From contig JAQXNQ010000296.1 of assembly GCA_029098085.1 (NCBI GenBank), positions 1 through 36,893 of the forward strand: a DNA stretch of 36,893 nucleotides, given 5' to 3'. This document shows positions 1-9,099 of this stretch, one piece after another. The translations under genes and the position numbers were made by a program. The stretch comes from Oscillospiraceae bacterium (GTDB taxonomy: Bacteria > Bacillota > Clostridia > Oscillospirales > Ruminococcaceae). The notes beneath the pieces are model-generated. The model made no database searches. It was not told where the DNA came from and was given only the letters and a program-made list of their open reading frames with translations. Position 1 is the stretch's first letter, and every line of letters begins with the position of its first letter.

Positions 1-61
1 GGGTGTGGTAAATGCAGCATTCAATCACTGAGAATGGCCTGATAATTCCCTCATTTTCTGT

Positions 62-190
62 GTTAATAAATGGGGCAACCGTTATCCAAAAGCCCGAAAA
101 GCCTTGAAAAATCAAAGAAAATCGGCACATAGATATTTTCAATACGGCCTCAAAGCCGCTCGTCGCGCTCCCCAGTTCAGCAAGCGCTGA
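62..190 (+). pseudogene. possible IS256-family transposase scrap
   Basis: The frame ending at the TGA at 188-190 reads VNKWGNRYPKARKALKNQ followed by about 25 basic residues. The W-G-x-x-Y-P-x-A pattern resembles the segment of IS256-family transposases just before the conserved W-x-x-L-x-x-F-F region, but nothing else of the enzyme is visible and a stop lies upstream at 29-31. I therefore read it as a short decayed remnant at the left edge, next to a degenerating operon. It could equally be chance similarity. No terminal inverted repeats are seen. Confidence 0.25.
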
Positions 191-226
191 TCCGGATTTA
201 CGCCCGAACACAAGCGGAAATACGTC

Positions 227-263
227 AAACCCTGGAATCACCCGATTTCAGGGTTTTTCTTTA
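227..263 (+). terminator. rho-independent terminator
   Basis: An 8-bp perfect stem (AAACCCTG at 227-234 with CAGGGTTT at 249-256), a 14-base loop and a following run TTCTTT. It would end transcription coming from whatever lies left of 190 and insulates the two-component operon that starts at 309. Confidence 0.75.
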
Positions 264-308
264 CCCGGATATGTACAGTTTCAGATGAATGAAAGTGGGG
301 GAAAGACG

Positions 309-919
309 ATGAAACGGATACAGATTATCGAGGATGATGAAGCAATCCGCACCGAGCTGCAGATACTGCTGGCTTCCAATGGCTATATGCCGGTAGACGA
401 TCAGCCCTGTGACCTGATCCTGATGGACATCAATCTGCCGGGGGAAAGCGGATTGACCCGCTGCCGGAAGCTGCGCAGACCTCTGATACGCCGGTCATTT
501 TCCTGACGGCCCGGGATACGCCGGAAGATGAACTGCTGGCCTTCGGCGTGGGCGGAGACGATTTCATCCGCAAGCCCTACAATTCCGCCGTTCTGCTGGC
601 CCGGATCGGCAGAATGCTGAAAAATACGGCGGGAGATCTGCTGACGGTGCGCGGGCTGACCCTGGACCTGCCCGGCATGAAGGCTATATTTGGCGACAAG
701 TCTGCAGAGCTGACCAAAAATGAGGTGCGGATTCTCTGGTGCCTGATGCAGAAGGAGCTGTGTACCCGGGACGAGCTGATCGAAGATTTGTGGACCAACG
801 GTATGTACATCGACAGCAACACCCTGTATGTCAACATCGGCAGACTGCGGGACAAGCTGGCGCAGATCGGTGCGGACGGCCTGATCCGCACGGTGCGGGG
901 AGTGGGGTATCGCCTGTGA
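309..919 (+). pseudogene. OmpR/PhoB-type response regulator, frameshifted (BceR-like)
   Basis: This is the DNA-binding half of a two-component system. The receiver starts MKRIQIIEDDEAIR (acidic pocket EDD) at the ATG at 309, and the phosphoacceptor Asp is in LILMDINLPG. A winged-helix Trans_reg_C domain ends in RTVRGVGYRL. The frame breaks near 478-484: one base is missing between CRKLRR and TPVIFLTARDTPEDELL, which continues in another frame to the Lys motif IRKPY and the wing. The region between ASNGYMP and CDLILMD also looks about 12-15 residues shorter than in BceR/GraR-type receivers, suggesting an additional in-frame deletion. Total length 611 nt agrees with a single lost base. The histidine kinase overlaps its end, and ABC exporter genes follow, as in bacitracin/lantibiotic-sensing BceRS-BceAB modules. 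A sequencing error could explain the frameshift but not the short receiver. Confidence 0.8.
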
Positions 920-1889
920 GCTTTCGGGATTATATCGGGGGCAGGATGGTGCTTCTGTGCGCAGGGGGAATGGCAGGACTGTATCTGATGCTGGTGTGCT
1001 ATCTCTGCGGGATGCCGCTTTCCCTGCTGCTGATTCTTTTGTTCAGCGGCATTTTCGTTTCGCTGCTCCTTCTTATCGCAGGCTGGCGCCATGCTGACCG
1101 GCGGCTGCGGGTGCTGAAAAGCCGTCTGGAAGCCCTGCCGGACAAATACCTCATCGGCGAGACACTGCCGCACCCCCCCGGGATGCGGTGGAGCTGGAGT
1201 ATTATCTGCCGATGCGGGAGATTTCCCGCTCCGCCATCGGCGCGGTGGAGCAGGCCAGAGCGGAAAAGCAGGACTACTGCGACTATGTGGAAAGCTGGGT
1301 ACACGAGATCAAGACGCCCCTGACCGCCTGCTCTCTGATTCTCGCCAACGGGGCGGAGCCGTCCAGGCTGCGGCGGGAGCTGCGCCGGGCGGACAATCTG
1401 ACGGAGACCATTCTGACCTATGCCAAGCTGCGGACGGCGGAAAAGGATACCCAGATCAGCCTCACAGACCTGCGGACGGTCTGTGATCAGGCTGTCCGGG
1501 AGGAGATGGAGCTTTTGATTGCCGCAGGAAGCAGCGTTTTCATTGAAGGGGACGGCTCCGTCTATACCGACCCCAGGCTGCTGGTGTTCATCCTCAAGCA
1601 GATGCTCATCAACTGCGCCAAATACTGTGCCGGCTGTCAGATCACCATGACGCTGGAGACCGGCTGTCTGACCTTTTCGGACAACGGGCCCGGCATTCCC
1701 GCCCATGAGCTGCCCCGGGTGACGGAGCTGGGCTTTACCGGCAGGGCGGGAAGGAGCCGCGGCCAGAGCACTGGCATGGGGCTGTATATCGTCAGCCAGC
1801 TTTGCGGCATGCTGAATATCGGTCTGGAGATCGCGTCTGAGGAGCACCGCTTTACGCGCTTTGTGCTGCGCTTTCCTGTCGGAACCTGA
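916..1889 (+). pseudogene. intramembrane-sensing histidine kinase, frameshifted (BceS-like)
   Basis: The start is GTG at 916, overlapping the regulator stop (GTGA). The N-terminus holds two closely spaced hydrophobic helices (MVLLCAGGMAGLYLML... and MPLSLLLILLFSGIFVSLLL) with almost no external loop, the layout of intramembrane-sensing kinases paired with peptide ABC exporters. The reading frame breaks at the C7 tract 1173-1179. Adding one C restores HPPRDAVELEYYLP and continues to the phosphoacceptor box WVHEIKTPL, the N box INCAKYC and the G boxes DNGPGIP and GQSTGMGLY. Length 974 nt is one base short of a multiple of three. The C-tract lesion may be real decay, slipped-strand variation or a homopolymer base-call error. 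Partners are the response regulator upstream and the ABC exporter downstream. Confidence 0.8.
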
Positions 1890-1896
1890 CAAAACT

Positions 1897-1923
1897 GTTA
1901 GATTTCGTGGGAAGAGCGTTAGA
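1897..1923 (+). promoter_or_regulatory. direct repeat GTTAGA, possible response-regulator site
   Basis: GTTAGA occurs at 1897-1902 and again at 1918-1923, 21 bp start to start (two helical turns), just upstream of a TACAAT -10-like box at about 1944-1949 and the ABC gene start at 1976. In Bce-type systems the exporter genes have their own regulator-dependent promoter, and OmpR-family regulators bind tandem half-sites. Assignment rests on position and spacing only. Confidence 0.3.
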
Positions 1924-1975
1924 ACACAAGGGGCCTTTCCGTGTTACAATAGCAGCGAAAGGTCGGTGAATTATC

Positions 1976-2740
1976 ATGAGTACTTTACTGGAACTCAAGG
2001 CTGTAACCAAATACTACGGCAGCGGAGAAGCTGTGTCCAGGGCGCTGGACGGCGTGAGCTTTACCATGGAGCAGGGGGATTTCACTGCGATCATGGGCGC
2101 GTCCGGCTCCGGCAAAAGCACGCTTCTGAATGTCATAGCCACCATTGACCGTCCCAGCTCCGGCGGCATTCTGTTGGAGGGAAAGGACATTTCCGGAATG
2201 CGGGAGCAGGAGCTGGCGGCATTTCGCCGCGACCGGCTGGGATTTATCTTTCAGGAATACAACCTGCTGGACACGCTGACGGTGGAGGAAAACATTGTAT
2301 TGCCGCTGAATCTGCAAAAGCGGCCCGCCGGGGAAACCCGGCAGAGGCTTCAGGCCGTCGCAGCCTCTCTGGAGATCACAGAGCAGCTTTCAAAATTTCC
2401 CCGGCAGCTCTCCGGCGGACAGCGGCAGCGGGCCGCCTGTGCCCGGGCGCTGATCACAAAGCCCGCCCTGATCCTGGCGGACGAGCCCACCGGCGCTCTG
2501 GACAGCGCCAACTCCAAGGGGCTGATGCAGACCTTTACGGTGATGAACCGGGAGCTCGGCTCCACCATCCTGATGGTCACCCACGATGCCGTGGTGGGCT
2601 CCTATGCCTCCCGGGTTCTGTTTCTGAAGGACGGCCGCATCTGGAACGAGCTGTATCGGGGCGGCCGACCCCGTCAGGAGCTGTATCACGAGATTCTGGA
2701 TACCATGGCCGTGCTGGGAGGGGAAGCCGATGTTTGCTAA
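1976..2740 (+). CDS. ABC transporter ATPase, MacB/BceA type
   Basis: This is the ATP-hydrolysing subunit of an exporter or detoxification complex with the FtsX-type permease that follows. Walker A is GASGSGKST at residues 41-49, the Q-loop lies in FIFQEYN around 90-96, the signature LSGGQ is at 145-149, Walker B LILADEP at 165-171 and the H-loop VTHD at 201-204. At 254 residues it is full length for the lipoprotein-release/bacitracin-export class (LolD, MacB-N, BceA). It overlaps the permease by 11 nt, implying translational coupling. It is the only uninterrupted gene of this four-gene module, so the complex it serves is probably not functional unless the permease stop is read through or paralogues exist elsewhere. 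The subclass is inferred from context; the ATPase call is firm. Confidence 0.9.
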   Translation: MSTLLELKAVTKYYGSGEAVSRALDGVSFTMEQGDFTAIMGASGSGKSTLLNVIATIDRPSSGGILLEGKDISGMREQELAAFRRDRLGFIFQEYNLLDTLTVEENIVLPLNLQKRPAGETRQRLQAVAASLEITEQLSKFPRQLSGGQRQRAACARALITKPALILADEPTGALDSANSKGLMQTFTVMNRELGSTILMVTHDAVVGSYASRVLFLKDGRIWNELYRGGRPRQELYHEILDTMAVLGGEADVC

Positions 2741-4721
2741 GCTGGCTCTTCGGAATGTGCGCCGTCAGATCCGCAGCTATCTGATCTATTTTGTTACGGT
2801 GGCACTGAGCATCGCCCTGATGTTTGCGGTCAACAATCTCAGCTGCAGCGACCGGATCCGATCCCTGTCCGAGACTTCCTCGGATATGCGCACCATGTTC
2901 ACCATGGTGACGGTTCTGTCCGGTCTGGTCACGGCACTGGTACTCAGCTACGCCGCCGGCTTTATGCTGAAGCTGCGGAAAAAGGAATTCGGCATGTACC
3001 TGACCCTGGGCATGACGCGCCGGAATATCCGGACGCTCTTTGTCTGTGAAACCGGACTGTTGTCTTTGCTGGCTCTGCTTACGGGCATGGGGGCGGGGCT
3101 TGTCCTCTTCCAGCTTCTGGCGGCGCTCCTTTCCTCCATCATGGAGATTCCCTTTGCTGTGTCCGCCTATTCCTGGGAAGGCATCCTGCTGACGCTGGCA
3201 GTCAGTGCCGGACTGTTTCTGCTGTCCACCCTTGCCTTTCTGCGGTATCTGAAAAAAGTCACCGTTTCGGAGCTGCTGAGGGCCGAAGCGGCGGAGCAGA
3301 GCGAAAAGCACCCGGTGCGCTGGTACTGTCTGGCTGCGGCGTCGCTGGCGGGTCTGCTGGGATGCGGCATTGTGACCTGGCAGAATCTGATGGCAGCCTT
3401 TCGCGAGCAGGACGGCGTGGAGCTGCTTTTGTGGCTGGCGATTGATCTGGTGATGATTTTTCTGGCTCACTTCACCCTTTCGAAGGCAATGGCGGGCATG
3501 CTGCTGCGGAATCAGCGCCTGAAAAGCAGGGGCGCCAACACGGTGATCCTGCGGGGGCTTTCCGGCAAGATGACCGTCAATGCCCTGCTGATCGGCGCGT
3601 TGGCCACGCTGCTGGTGTTCGCCATGGCCATGTGCAACGTGGCCTTTGGGGAAAAGATTTATGAGGATTGTTCTCTTTCAAAGGAGTGCCCCTACGATGT
3701 GATGGTGATGTTTGATCTTTCCAAGGAGCATGATCTTTCCATGGAGGAGGGCCGGCAGATTGTGGAGACATACAGTCCCATCTCGGCAGAGCTGGACTAT
3801 CAGCTCTGTTCTGCGGGAGAAACGACCCTCTGCAGCAGCATTCTGGGATATGAGGAGACGGGCTGGACGGATAAGTTCATGCCCCTGAGCCAGTTCAACG
3901 CCCTGTTGACCGGCTGCGGCTTCGAGCCGGTGACGCTGGGAGATGAATACCTGCTGGTTACCTCCGTCTAGGGCATCTGCGACACGGACTTTTCTGGAAA
4001 AACCGTAACCCTGAACGGGAAAACCTTCTCCTGGGCGGGGAGCAGTACCCGTTACCCGGTTTTTACCCGAAGAACATGGATGTATTTTGTGGTTCCTGAT
4101 GAAGCGGTGGCCGGCATGCCTGTTTCGGATGTCTGTGCCGCCTGGACGCTGGAAAATCACCGGCCTGACGCTCTGGCCATGCTGAAGGAGCTGACCGTCG
4201 TGCGGGAAACGGAAGAAGGGCTTGAAGAGCAGTGCGATTTCGCCATCCGGGAGGATTACCGCCTGTACGGCAGCGCCACTGCCGGAACGCTCATCATCGG
4301 TACGCTGTATGTCGCCACGATTTTCGTCTGTATGACGCTGGCGATTCTGGCTTTGAAGACGCTGTCCACGCTGGACGAGGAGCGCAGGCGCTTTGCTGTG
4401 CTGTACCGTCTGGGCGCAGATGAAAGGATGCAGAGAGCGGCCTTGCTCCGTCAGACCGGCGCCTTCTTTCTGATGCCCTTTGTGCTGCCGCTCCTTCTGA
4501 CCGTGCCGTTCGGCCTGGTTTTTGGCAAGATCTATGAGATCTGGGGCTTTGTCGGGCTGAGCGGACAGCGTGCCATGGAAATTGCCCTGCTGATCACCCT
4601 TGCGATCGCGGGCATCTATGCGCTGTATTTTGTCATCACCTATCGCATCGCCTGTGATCATGTGATCTGCCATGGGACTGAAAACGACGGACAGGAATCC
4701 ATCTGCCCGGGTCGGGGCTGA
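2730..4721 (+). pseudogene. FtsX-domain ABC permease interrupted by in-frame TAG (BceB-like)
   Basis: This is the membrane subunit of the exporter. The N-terminus (ALRNVRRQIRSYLIYFVTVA) and the following hydrophobic helices match large BceB/VraG-type permeases. The reading frame meets TAG at 3969-3971 after 413 codons and then continues in the same frame, with no other stop, to the TGA at 4719-4721: GICDTDFSGKTV..., the extracytoplasmic segment, and the C-terminal FtsX helices (LIIGTLYVATIFVCMTLAIL). A single CAG-to-TAG change would explain it. Total length of 663 codons fits the family. Two other members of the module are also damaged, so decay is the simplest reading. Read-through or amber decoding is a remote alternative. 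Confidence 0.85.
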
Positions 4722-4738
4722 AGTTGGCGGCGCATGGA

Positions 4739-5977
4739 TCAGCTCTGCCCGTCCGCGGAAGCCTGGTAGATCGCCCGCACTTCCCGGCGGCTGCGCCAGA
4801 TGGTCAGCCAGCAGACGGTCAGTGAGAAGGCCGCTCCCAGCGTGACGCAGAGCCGGTAGTCCAGCACCTCGCCCAGCGCCCCCAGCAGCAGACTGAACAG
4901 ACTGCCGGATGCGGTGATGCAGACGCTTTCAAAGGCGTTGATCCGGGCGCGGAGGTGATCCGGCAGGTAGCGCTGTACCGCCGCCTGCCGCATGGCCGCG
5001 CTGTTGATGCCCAGAAAGCCGGCGCAGGCGCGGCTCAGCAGCATCATCGGATAGGGAATCCACAAAAGAATCAGATCCATGATCTCGTAAAACTGGTAGA
5101 CGCCGAAGGCAAAGCCGAATTTTTTCTCCGCCGGGATTCTGATTCGGTACTGCACCAGCCCGCCAAGGCTGCGGCCGAGAAATTCCGCCACCGAAAACAG
5201 GGAATAGAGGGCAGCGCTCAGCCCCGGCGCCGTGCGGAAGAACGCGATCAACAGGGGTGCATAGCCGCTGGCTGCGCCGTTGGTCACCGCCATATAGCTG
5301 TAGATGCTCCGCAGGCCGCGCTCCTGCTTCAGATAGCGGGCCGCCTCGCAGAGATCGCTCCACCAGAGCCGCGGGGAGAAACGCCCGCCGTCCATTCGCC
5401 GCTCTTCGTGAATCCGGATCCGGCTTTCCACTGCTGCCGCCAGCAGGGACAGCGCCGCCTGCAGCAGCAGCATCCACGCCACTCCCATCCGTTCGAACAG
5501 CACTGCCGACAGCGGCGTCATCATGACCTTGAGCACCGGGTACAGCATGGCCGAGACGGTGTAGCCCTTTTCCTCCATCCCCTCGGGGATCAGTCTGGGA
5601 TAGAGGCTGCTGTAGGCCAGCTCGTCAAAGGCACCCAGAGAGGACAGCAGCAGCGAAAAGCCCAGGTATCCGCCGTAGGAAAAGCTGCAGCGCATCAGAT
5701 ACAGCCCCGCCAGTCCGTACAGCAGGCCATTGAGCAGGTCGCCGCCCACCAGAAAGGGCTTGCGGGGCATCCGGTCCATCCACGGCGCGGCCAGCAGCGG
5801 AATGACCAGGCCGGGAATCACCTGCAGTGCCAGAATCAGCGCCGAAGCGAGGGTACTGCCCGTTTCATCGAAAACCAGAAAGGACAGGGCAAAGCCGCCT
5901 GCGATGCCGCCCGCCGCTCCCAGGGCCGTAGCCAGGGTAAGCAGGGTAAAATTCCGCCTCCAGAGCGTTTGTTTCAT
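4739..5977 (-). CDS. major facilitator superfamily exporter
   Basis: A 412-residue integral membrane protein with about 12 predicted helices. Helix 1 is LLTLATALGAAGGIAGGFAL, and the loop 2-3 motif A analogue is APWMDRMPRKPF. The layout resembles drug/macrolide-type MFS exporters (MefA/ENTS-like), but the substrate cannot be told. The ATG at 5977 is chosen because AGAGGTG stands six bases before it; an upstream in-frame ATG has no such site. It lies 92 bp downstream of an XRE/TPR regulator on the same strand, separated by a terminator-like hairpin, and has its own -10-like box (TACAAT, complement of 5997-6002). It ends 17 bp from the convergent permease pseudogene. Confidence 0.85.
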   Translation of the reverse strand: MKQTLWRRNFTLLTLATALGAAGGIAGGFALSFLVFDETGSTLASALILALQVIPGLVIPLLAAPWMDRMPRKPFLVGGDLLNGLLYGLAGLYLMRCSFSYGGYLGFSLLLSSLGAFDELAYSSLYPRLIPEGMEEKGYTVSAMLYPVLKVMMTPLSAVLFERMGVAWMLLLQAALSLLAAAVESRIRIHEERRMDGGRFSPRLWWSDLCEAARYLKQERGLRSIYSYMAVTNGAASGYAPLLIAFFRTAPGLSAALYSLFSVAEFLGRSLGGLVQYRIRIPAEKKFGFAFGVYQFYEIMDLILLWIPYPMMLLSRACAGFLGINSAAMRQAAVQRYLPDHLRARINAFESVCITASGSLFSLLLGALGEVLDYRLCVTLGAAFSLTVCWLTIWRSRREVRAIYQASADGQS

Positions 5978-6013
5978 ATGAATCACCTCTGGTTCTATTG
6001 TATCGCAGCGGTA

Positions 6014-6063
6014 AAGCAAAAGAAAGCCGCCTGTTTTGGGAAAAGTTTCTCCAAATCAGACGG
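6014..6063 (-). terminator. terminator or attenuator between regulator and exporter
   Basis: On the minus strand CCGTCTG (6063-6057) pairs with CAGGCGG (6033-6027), one G-U pair included. A second inner stem TTTGG/CCAAA lies inside, and a T-rich run (CTTTCTTTTGCT) follows. It begins right after the XRE gene stop at 6070 and ends before the MFS promoter, so it either separates two transcripts or acts as an attenuator for the exporter. Confidence 0.6.
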
Positions 6064-6069
6064 TTTATC

Positions 6070-7224
6070 TTATTTGATTGCAGGTTTTACAGGAAAATCC
6101 AGCAGCAGCTCGTAAGCCGCCCGGTACTGCCGCGACGCCGTGTACCATTCCAGCACCCAGGGGAGGTGGAAGGAGGCGTAGCCGATGGGCAGCTTTTTGC
6201 GGCACTGGTCAAAGACCTCCAGCAGCGTCTGTCCGTATTCGGGGCTGCGGAAGTAATCGGCATGCTCCAGACGGAACCGCACCAGACTGCACATCTGCCG
6301 TGCCAGCGGCAGGTCGGGGTAGTCCGTTTCCATGGCGTCCGCCCGGTTCAGGGCGTCCAGCGCCTCCTCCCGGCGGCCCAGCTTTTCACAGCAGATGGCC
6401 AGCTTGTGCAGATCCATCAGGGACGGCTGCTCTACTGACGTGAAATAGCGGTAGGCCTCCCCGCAGCGGCCCGCCTCCAACTGAGCCGACGCTGTGTTGT
6501 AGCGGATGATCTGCAGCGTCTCCTTATCGCCCAGCGCCTGCGCCAGCCGACGGGCCACCCGGTACTGGGCGTCCATGTTCTTCAGATCCACCCGGTTGCA
6601 GTAGCAGTTTCCCATGTAAAGCCGCGCCAGCAGCATGATGCGGACCTGTCCCTCCTCCGCGGCCATTTCGCAGGCCCGGCGCAGATACTGCAGCGCTGCG
6701 GCATCGCTTCCGCCCTGTTCGTAGGCACCGATCCCCGCCATCAGGCTGACATAGGCGCAGGGATACAGCCGCATGGCTTCCTCGTCACGGCTCTGCAGCA
6801 GCCGCTGCAGAGCAAGCTGTCGGAGGTCCAGAAAGGGCTCCAGCTCTTCCCCGATCGGCTGACGGGAGAAAAATCCCTGCAGGATGGCCGCATCCAGAGC
6901 GCAGGGGCTGTCCGTCATCCGCTCTGCCGCAGCGGCAAGCTCCTTTCGCAGCCCGTCCAGCGCCGGCTCATCGCAGCAGAAAATGGCCTCATAGCAGCGT
7001 TCAGTCAGTTCTCCGGCCCTCTGCAGAAACGCCTCGTCATCGTGCCAGGGCAGCTCCAGACGGGCGAACAGCAGCCGCAGAATCTCAGGGCTCGCTTCGG
7101 CCTTGCCCTGCTCGATTTTGGACAGGTAGGAGACGGCGCAGATGCCGCTGCACAGCCCTTCCTGACTCCAGCTTCGCCGGAGGCGCTCCCTGCGGATCAG
7201 CGCCCCCGGAAACAGTTGCTCCAT
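6070..7224 (-). CDS. XRE-family regulator with C-terminal TPR region
   Basis: A 384-residue probable cytoplasmic DNA-binding protein. An N-terminal helix-turn-helix (residues about 6-56, RRERLRRSWSQEGLC then VSYLSKIEQGKAEAS) is followed by an all-helical region with TPR-like repeats (YLRRACEMAAEEG, YMGNCYCNRVDLKNM, AICCEKLGRREEALDALNRAD). This HTH-TPR layout is typical of RRNPP/Rgg-like sensors that bind short peptides, but no cognate propeptide is recognised nearby. The ATG at 7224 follows a GGAGGG site. It overlaps the stop of the broken Sel1 gene upstream and precedes the MFS exporter on the same strand, so control of that exporter is a fair inference. Confidence 0.8.
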   Translation of the reverse strand: MEQLFPGALIRRERLRRSWSQEGLCSGICAVSYLSKIEQGKAEASPEILRLLFARLELPWHDDEAFLQRAGELTERCYEAIFCCDEPALDGLRKELAAAAERMTDSPCALDAAILQGFFSRQPIGEELEPFLDLRQLALQRLLQSRDEEAMRLYPCAYVSLMAGIGAYEQGGSDAAALQYLRRACEMAAEEGQVRIMLLARLYMGNCYCNRVDLKNMDAQYRVARRLAQALGDKETLQIIRYNTASAQLEAGRCGEAYRYFTSVEQPSLMDLHKLAICCEKLGRREEALDALNRADAMETDYPDLPLARQMCSLVRFRLEHADYFRSPEYGQTLLEVFDQCRKKLPIGYASFHLPWVLEWYTASRQYRAAYELLLDFPVKPAIK

Positions 7225-8609
7225 TTGAATTCCCTCCTGATCTGACCATCCTTCTGCACGGGACGCACCCCCCTGATTCTGTCGAAGCCATCCTGGCAGT
7301 CCGACTGACACATACTCTCATGCCGGAGTTCTGCCGGCTCCAGCAGAGAACAAGCCTTGTCCCGCTCACGCTGCATGCACGGCCGGTTGATCCTTTGCAG
7401 GCGGTTGAGACAGTCCTCGGCGAAGGGATGGACCTCCGGAATCCACGGCCCTGACAGCCGGATGCATGGCACATATCCCTCATCCAGTACAGCACGGCTG
7501 CTCGGGGATTTTTGGGCGTGTCCGCACCGTCTCTGTAGTAATCATGCAGAAAATAGCGCGAATCATTCGTCTGCCGGTACAGCTCTGCCGCCTTCCGGAC
7601 GGTCTTTGGGCGCGCCCCGGCCGGATGCGCAGCGCTCTGCCAGCCATTTTTGACATTCCGCCTTCATATTGCCTGCGTCGCCTTCGTATTCGGTTTCGAC
7701 CACAGCGCGGCAATAGCGGATGGCCCGTTCTTCGTCCTTCCTGGCGCCCCAGCCCCTGTCGAACAGCTCCATCAGATGAAAACCGGCCTGACTTCTGCGG
7801 GGAAGCGCCTGCTCCAGCCAGTGAACGGCCTCTTCCGCAGAGATGCGGCCGCCGAGGTGTCTGACATCATCGCCATCCCAGTGATCCCGGGCTGGCGGAA
7901 AAGCGTGATACTGTATGAACAGCCAGCCGATCTCCTCCTGCGCATCCGTGCAGCCTGCTTCGGCAGCCATCCGAAGAATGTCGTCTGCACCCGTCAGCAG
8001 CTTCTCTTCCACCAGAATTTCATACAGCCGCCAGCCGGCTTCGCCGCAGCCGCTGTCGAGCGCAGTCAGCAGCAGGCGCTTCAGCAGATCGAACACCCAT
8101 GCGAACTTCTTTTCGCTCTGATAAATCTCATACAGCCAAAGCCCCAGTGCCTTCTGCTCTTCCGGTGTGCCTCTGCCGCATACGTTGTATGTGGTAAGAC
8201 CGGTCAGAATCCTTTCGTCCGCCTGAGCCGATGTGAACAGGCTGCGGCCGTACCAGTCGTCATCATACTCCATCATGGCCAGATAATATTCCAGCAGCAA
8301 ACCGGCTGCCTCAGGAGGGATCTCCATTCCCTGACCATCCCCGCACTTCCGTTCCAGCTTCTCCTGCACCGTGTACGGTTTCTCAGCATCCGGACAGATT
8401 TCCTGCTTTCTCGCCGCCAGTTGGGGAAGCCGGGATTCAAGCCCCGTAAGCCAGTCCGGAAATGTCGCTTCCCAGTCTTCTAGCGGTTCCTCAAAATAAT
8501 ACTCCAGCAGGGCGATCTCCCACAGCTCCCGGTCGCCCGGCACCATGTCCAGAAACGCATCATAGCACGCCCGGATGCGCTTTCCCATTTCATCCCATTC
8601 CAATCTCAT
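7197..8609 (-). pseudogene. Sel1-like repeat protein with two compensating frameshifts
   Basis: The start ATG at 8609 follows GGAGG at eight bases. The first 330 or so residues are intact: helical N-terminus MRLEWDEMGKRIRACYDAF, then Sel1/TPR-type repeats (AAEAGCTDAQEEIGWLFIQ, ALPRRSQAGFHLMELFDRG, CQKWLAERCASGRGAPKD). Near 7590-7595 one extra base shifts the frame: the repeat should continue PEAAELYRQTNDSRYFLHDYYRDGADTPKNPRAAVLYW. Near 7480 one base is missing, and the protein resumes as DEGYVPCIRLSGPWIPEVHPF to the TGA at 7197-7199. The two shifts cancel, so total length is 471 codons. Sel1 proteins are usually scaffolds for protein contacts; no specific role can be given. Assembly error is an alternative, though five lesions within 8 kb argue for decay. 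Confidence 0.65.
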
Positions 8610-8756
8610 ATCTTTATCCTCCCTGATCTTTCGTATGAGGCCTTCGGTTTGCTGTTGATGCATGGACAATCCATTTTCCGTCTGATTTTCGCATGGCCGT
8701 CCGAAAAACGGCGCGCAGAAAAGACACGGGTCCGGACCGTTCCGTGCAGCTGCGGC

Positions 8757-9068
8757 TTACGGGGCAGATGTGTTTCCTCCGGCTGTCTCTTCCTCCCAGG
8801 ACGGCAGCAGCTTCTCCAGCAGAAAGATGGTGGGGGAGCCGCAGAAGGGGCAGAACCGGGCATTGGAGGGCAGAGCGACGCCGGACGCCTCGCTGCAGGG
8901 AGAAAAGGCGGTGGAAAATCCCTCCCGCCGGACCCGGGCGCAGCGGTTGACAATGGGCTTGCCGCAGATGGTGCAGAACTCCCCCTGTTCAAAATGCTGC
9001 TCGCTGCCGCAGCAGAGACAGCGTTTGACCCGTCCCCGGTCATCCAGATCAATTTTAGGATAAATCAT
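8757..9068 (-). CDS. small double zinc-ribbon protein
   Basis: A 103-residue protein starting MIYPKIDLDDRGRVKRC. Cys pairs CLCCG, CTICG, a later single C, and CPFCG imply two zinc ribbons. The middle (EGFSTAFSPCSEASGVALPSN) is low complexity, and the tail is acidic. The ATG at 9068 has GGAGGT upstream; longer in-frame starts would run through the promoter at 9100-9128. Function unknown. Such ribbons in Firmicutes often mediate nucleic-acid or protein contacts. It is divergent from the DUF6472-like gene. Confidence 0.75.
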   Translation of the reverse strand: MIYPKIDLDDRGRVKRCLCCGSEQHFEQGEFCTICGKPIVNRCARVRREGFSTAFSPCSEASGVALPSNARFCPFCGSPTIFLLEKLLPSWEEETAGGNTSAP

Positions 9069-9099
9069 CCCGGTTACCTCCTGCTTTTGTGATAGTTCC

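Noticed and set aside
4955..6115. Open frame antisense to the MFS exporter
   Set aside because: Gln/His/Arg-rich composition and no motifs, against a clear membrane protein on the minus strand.
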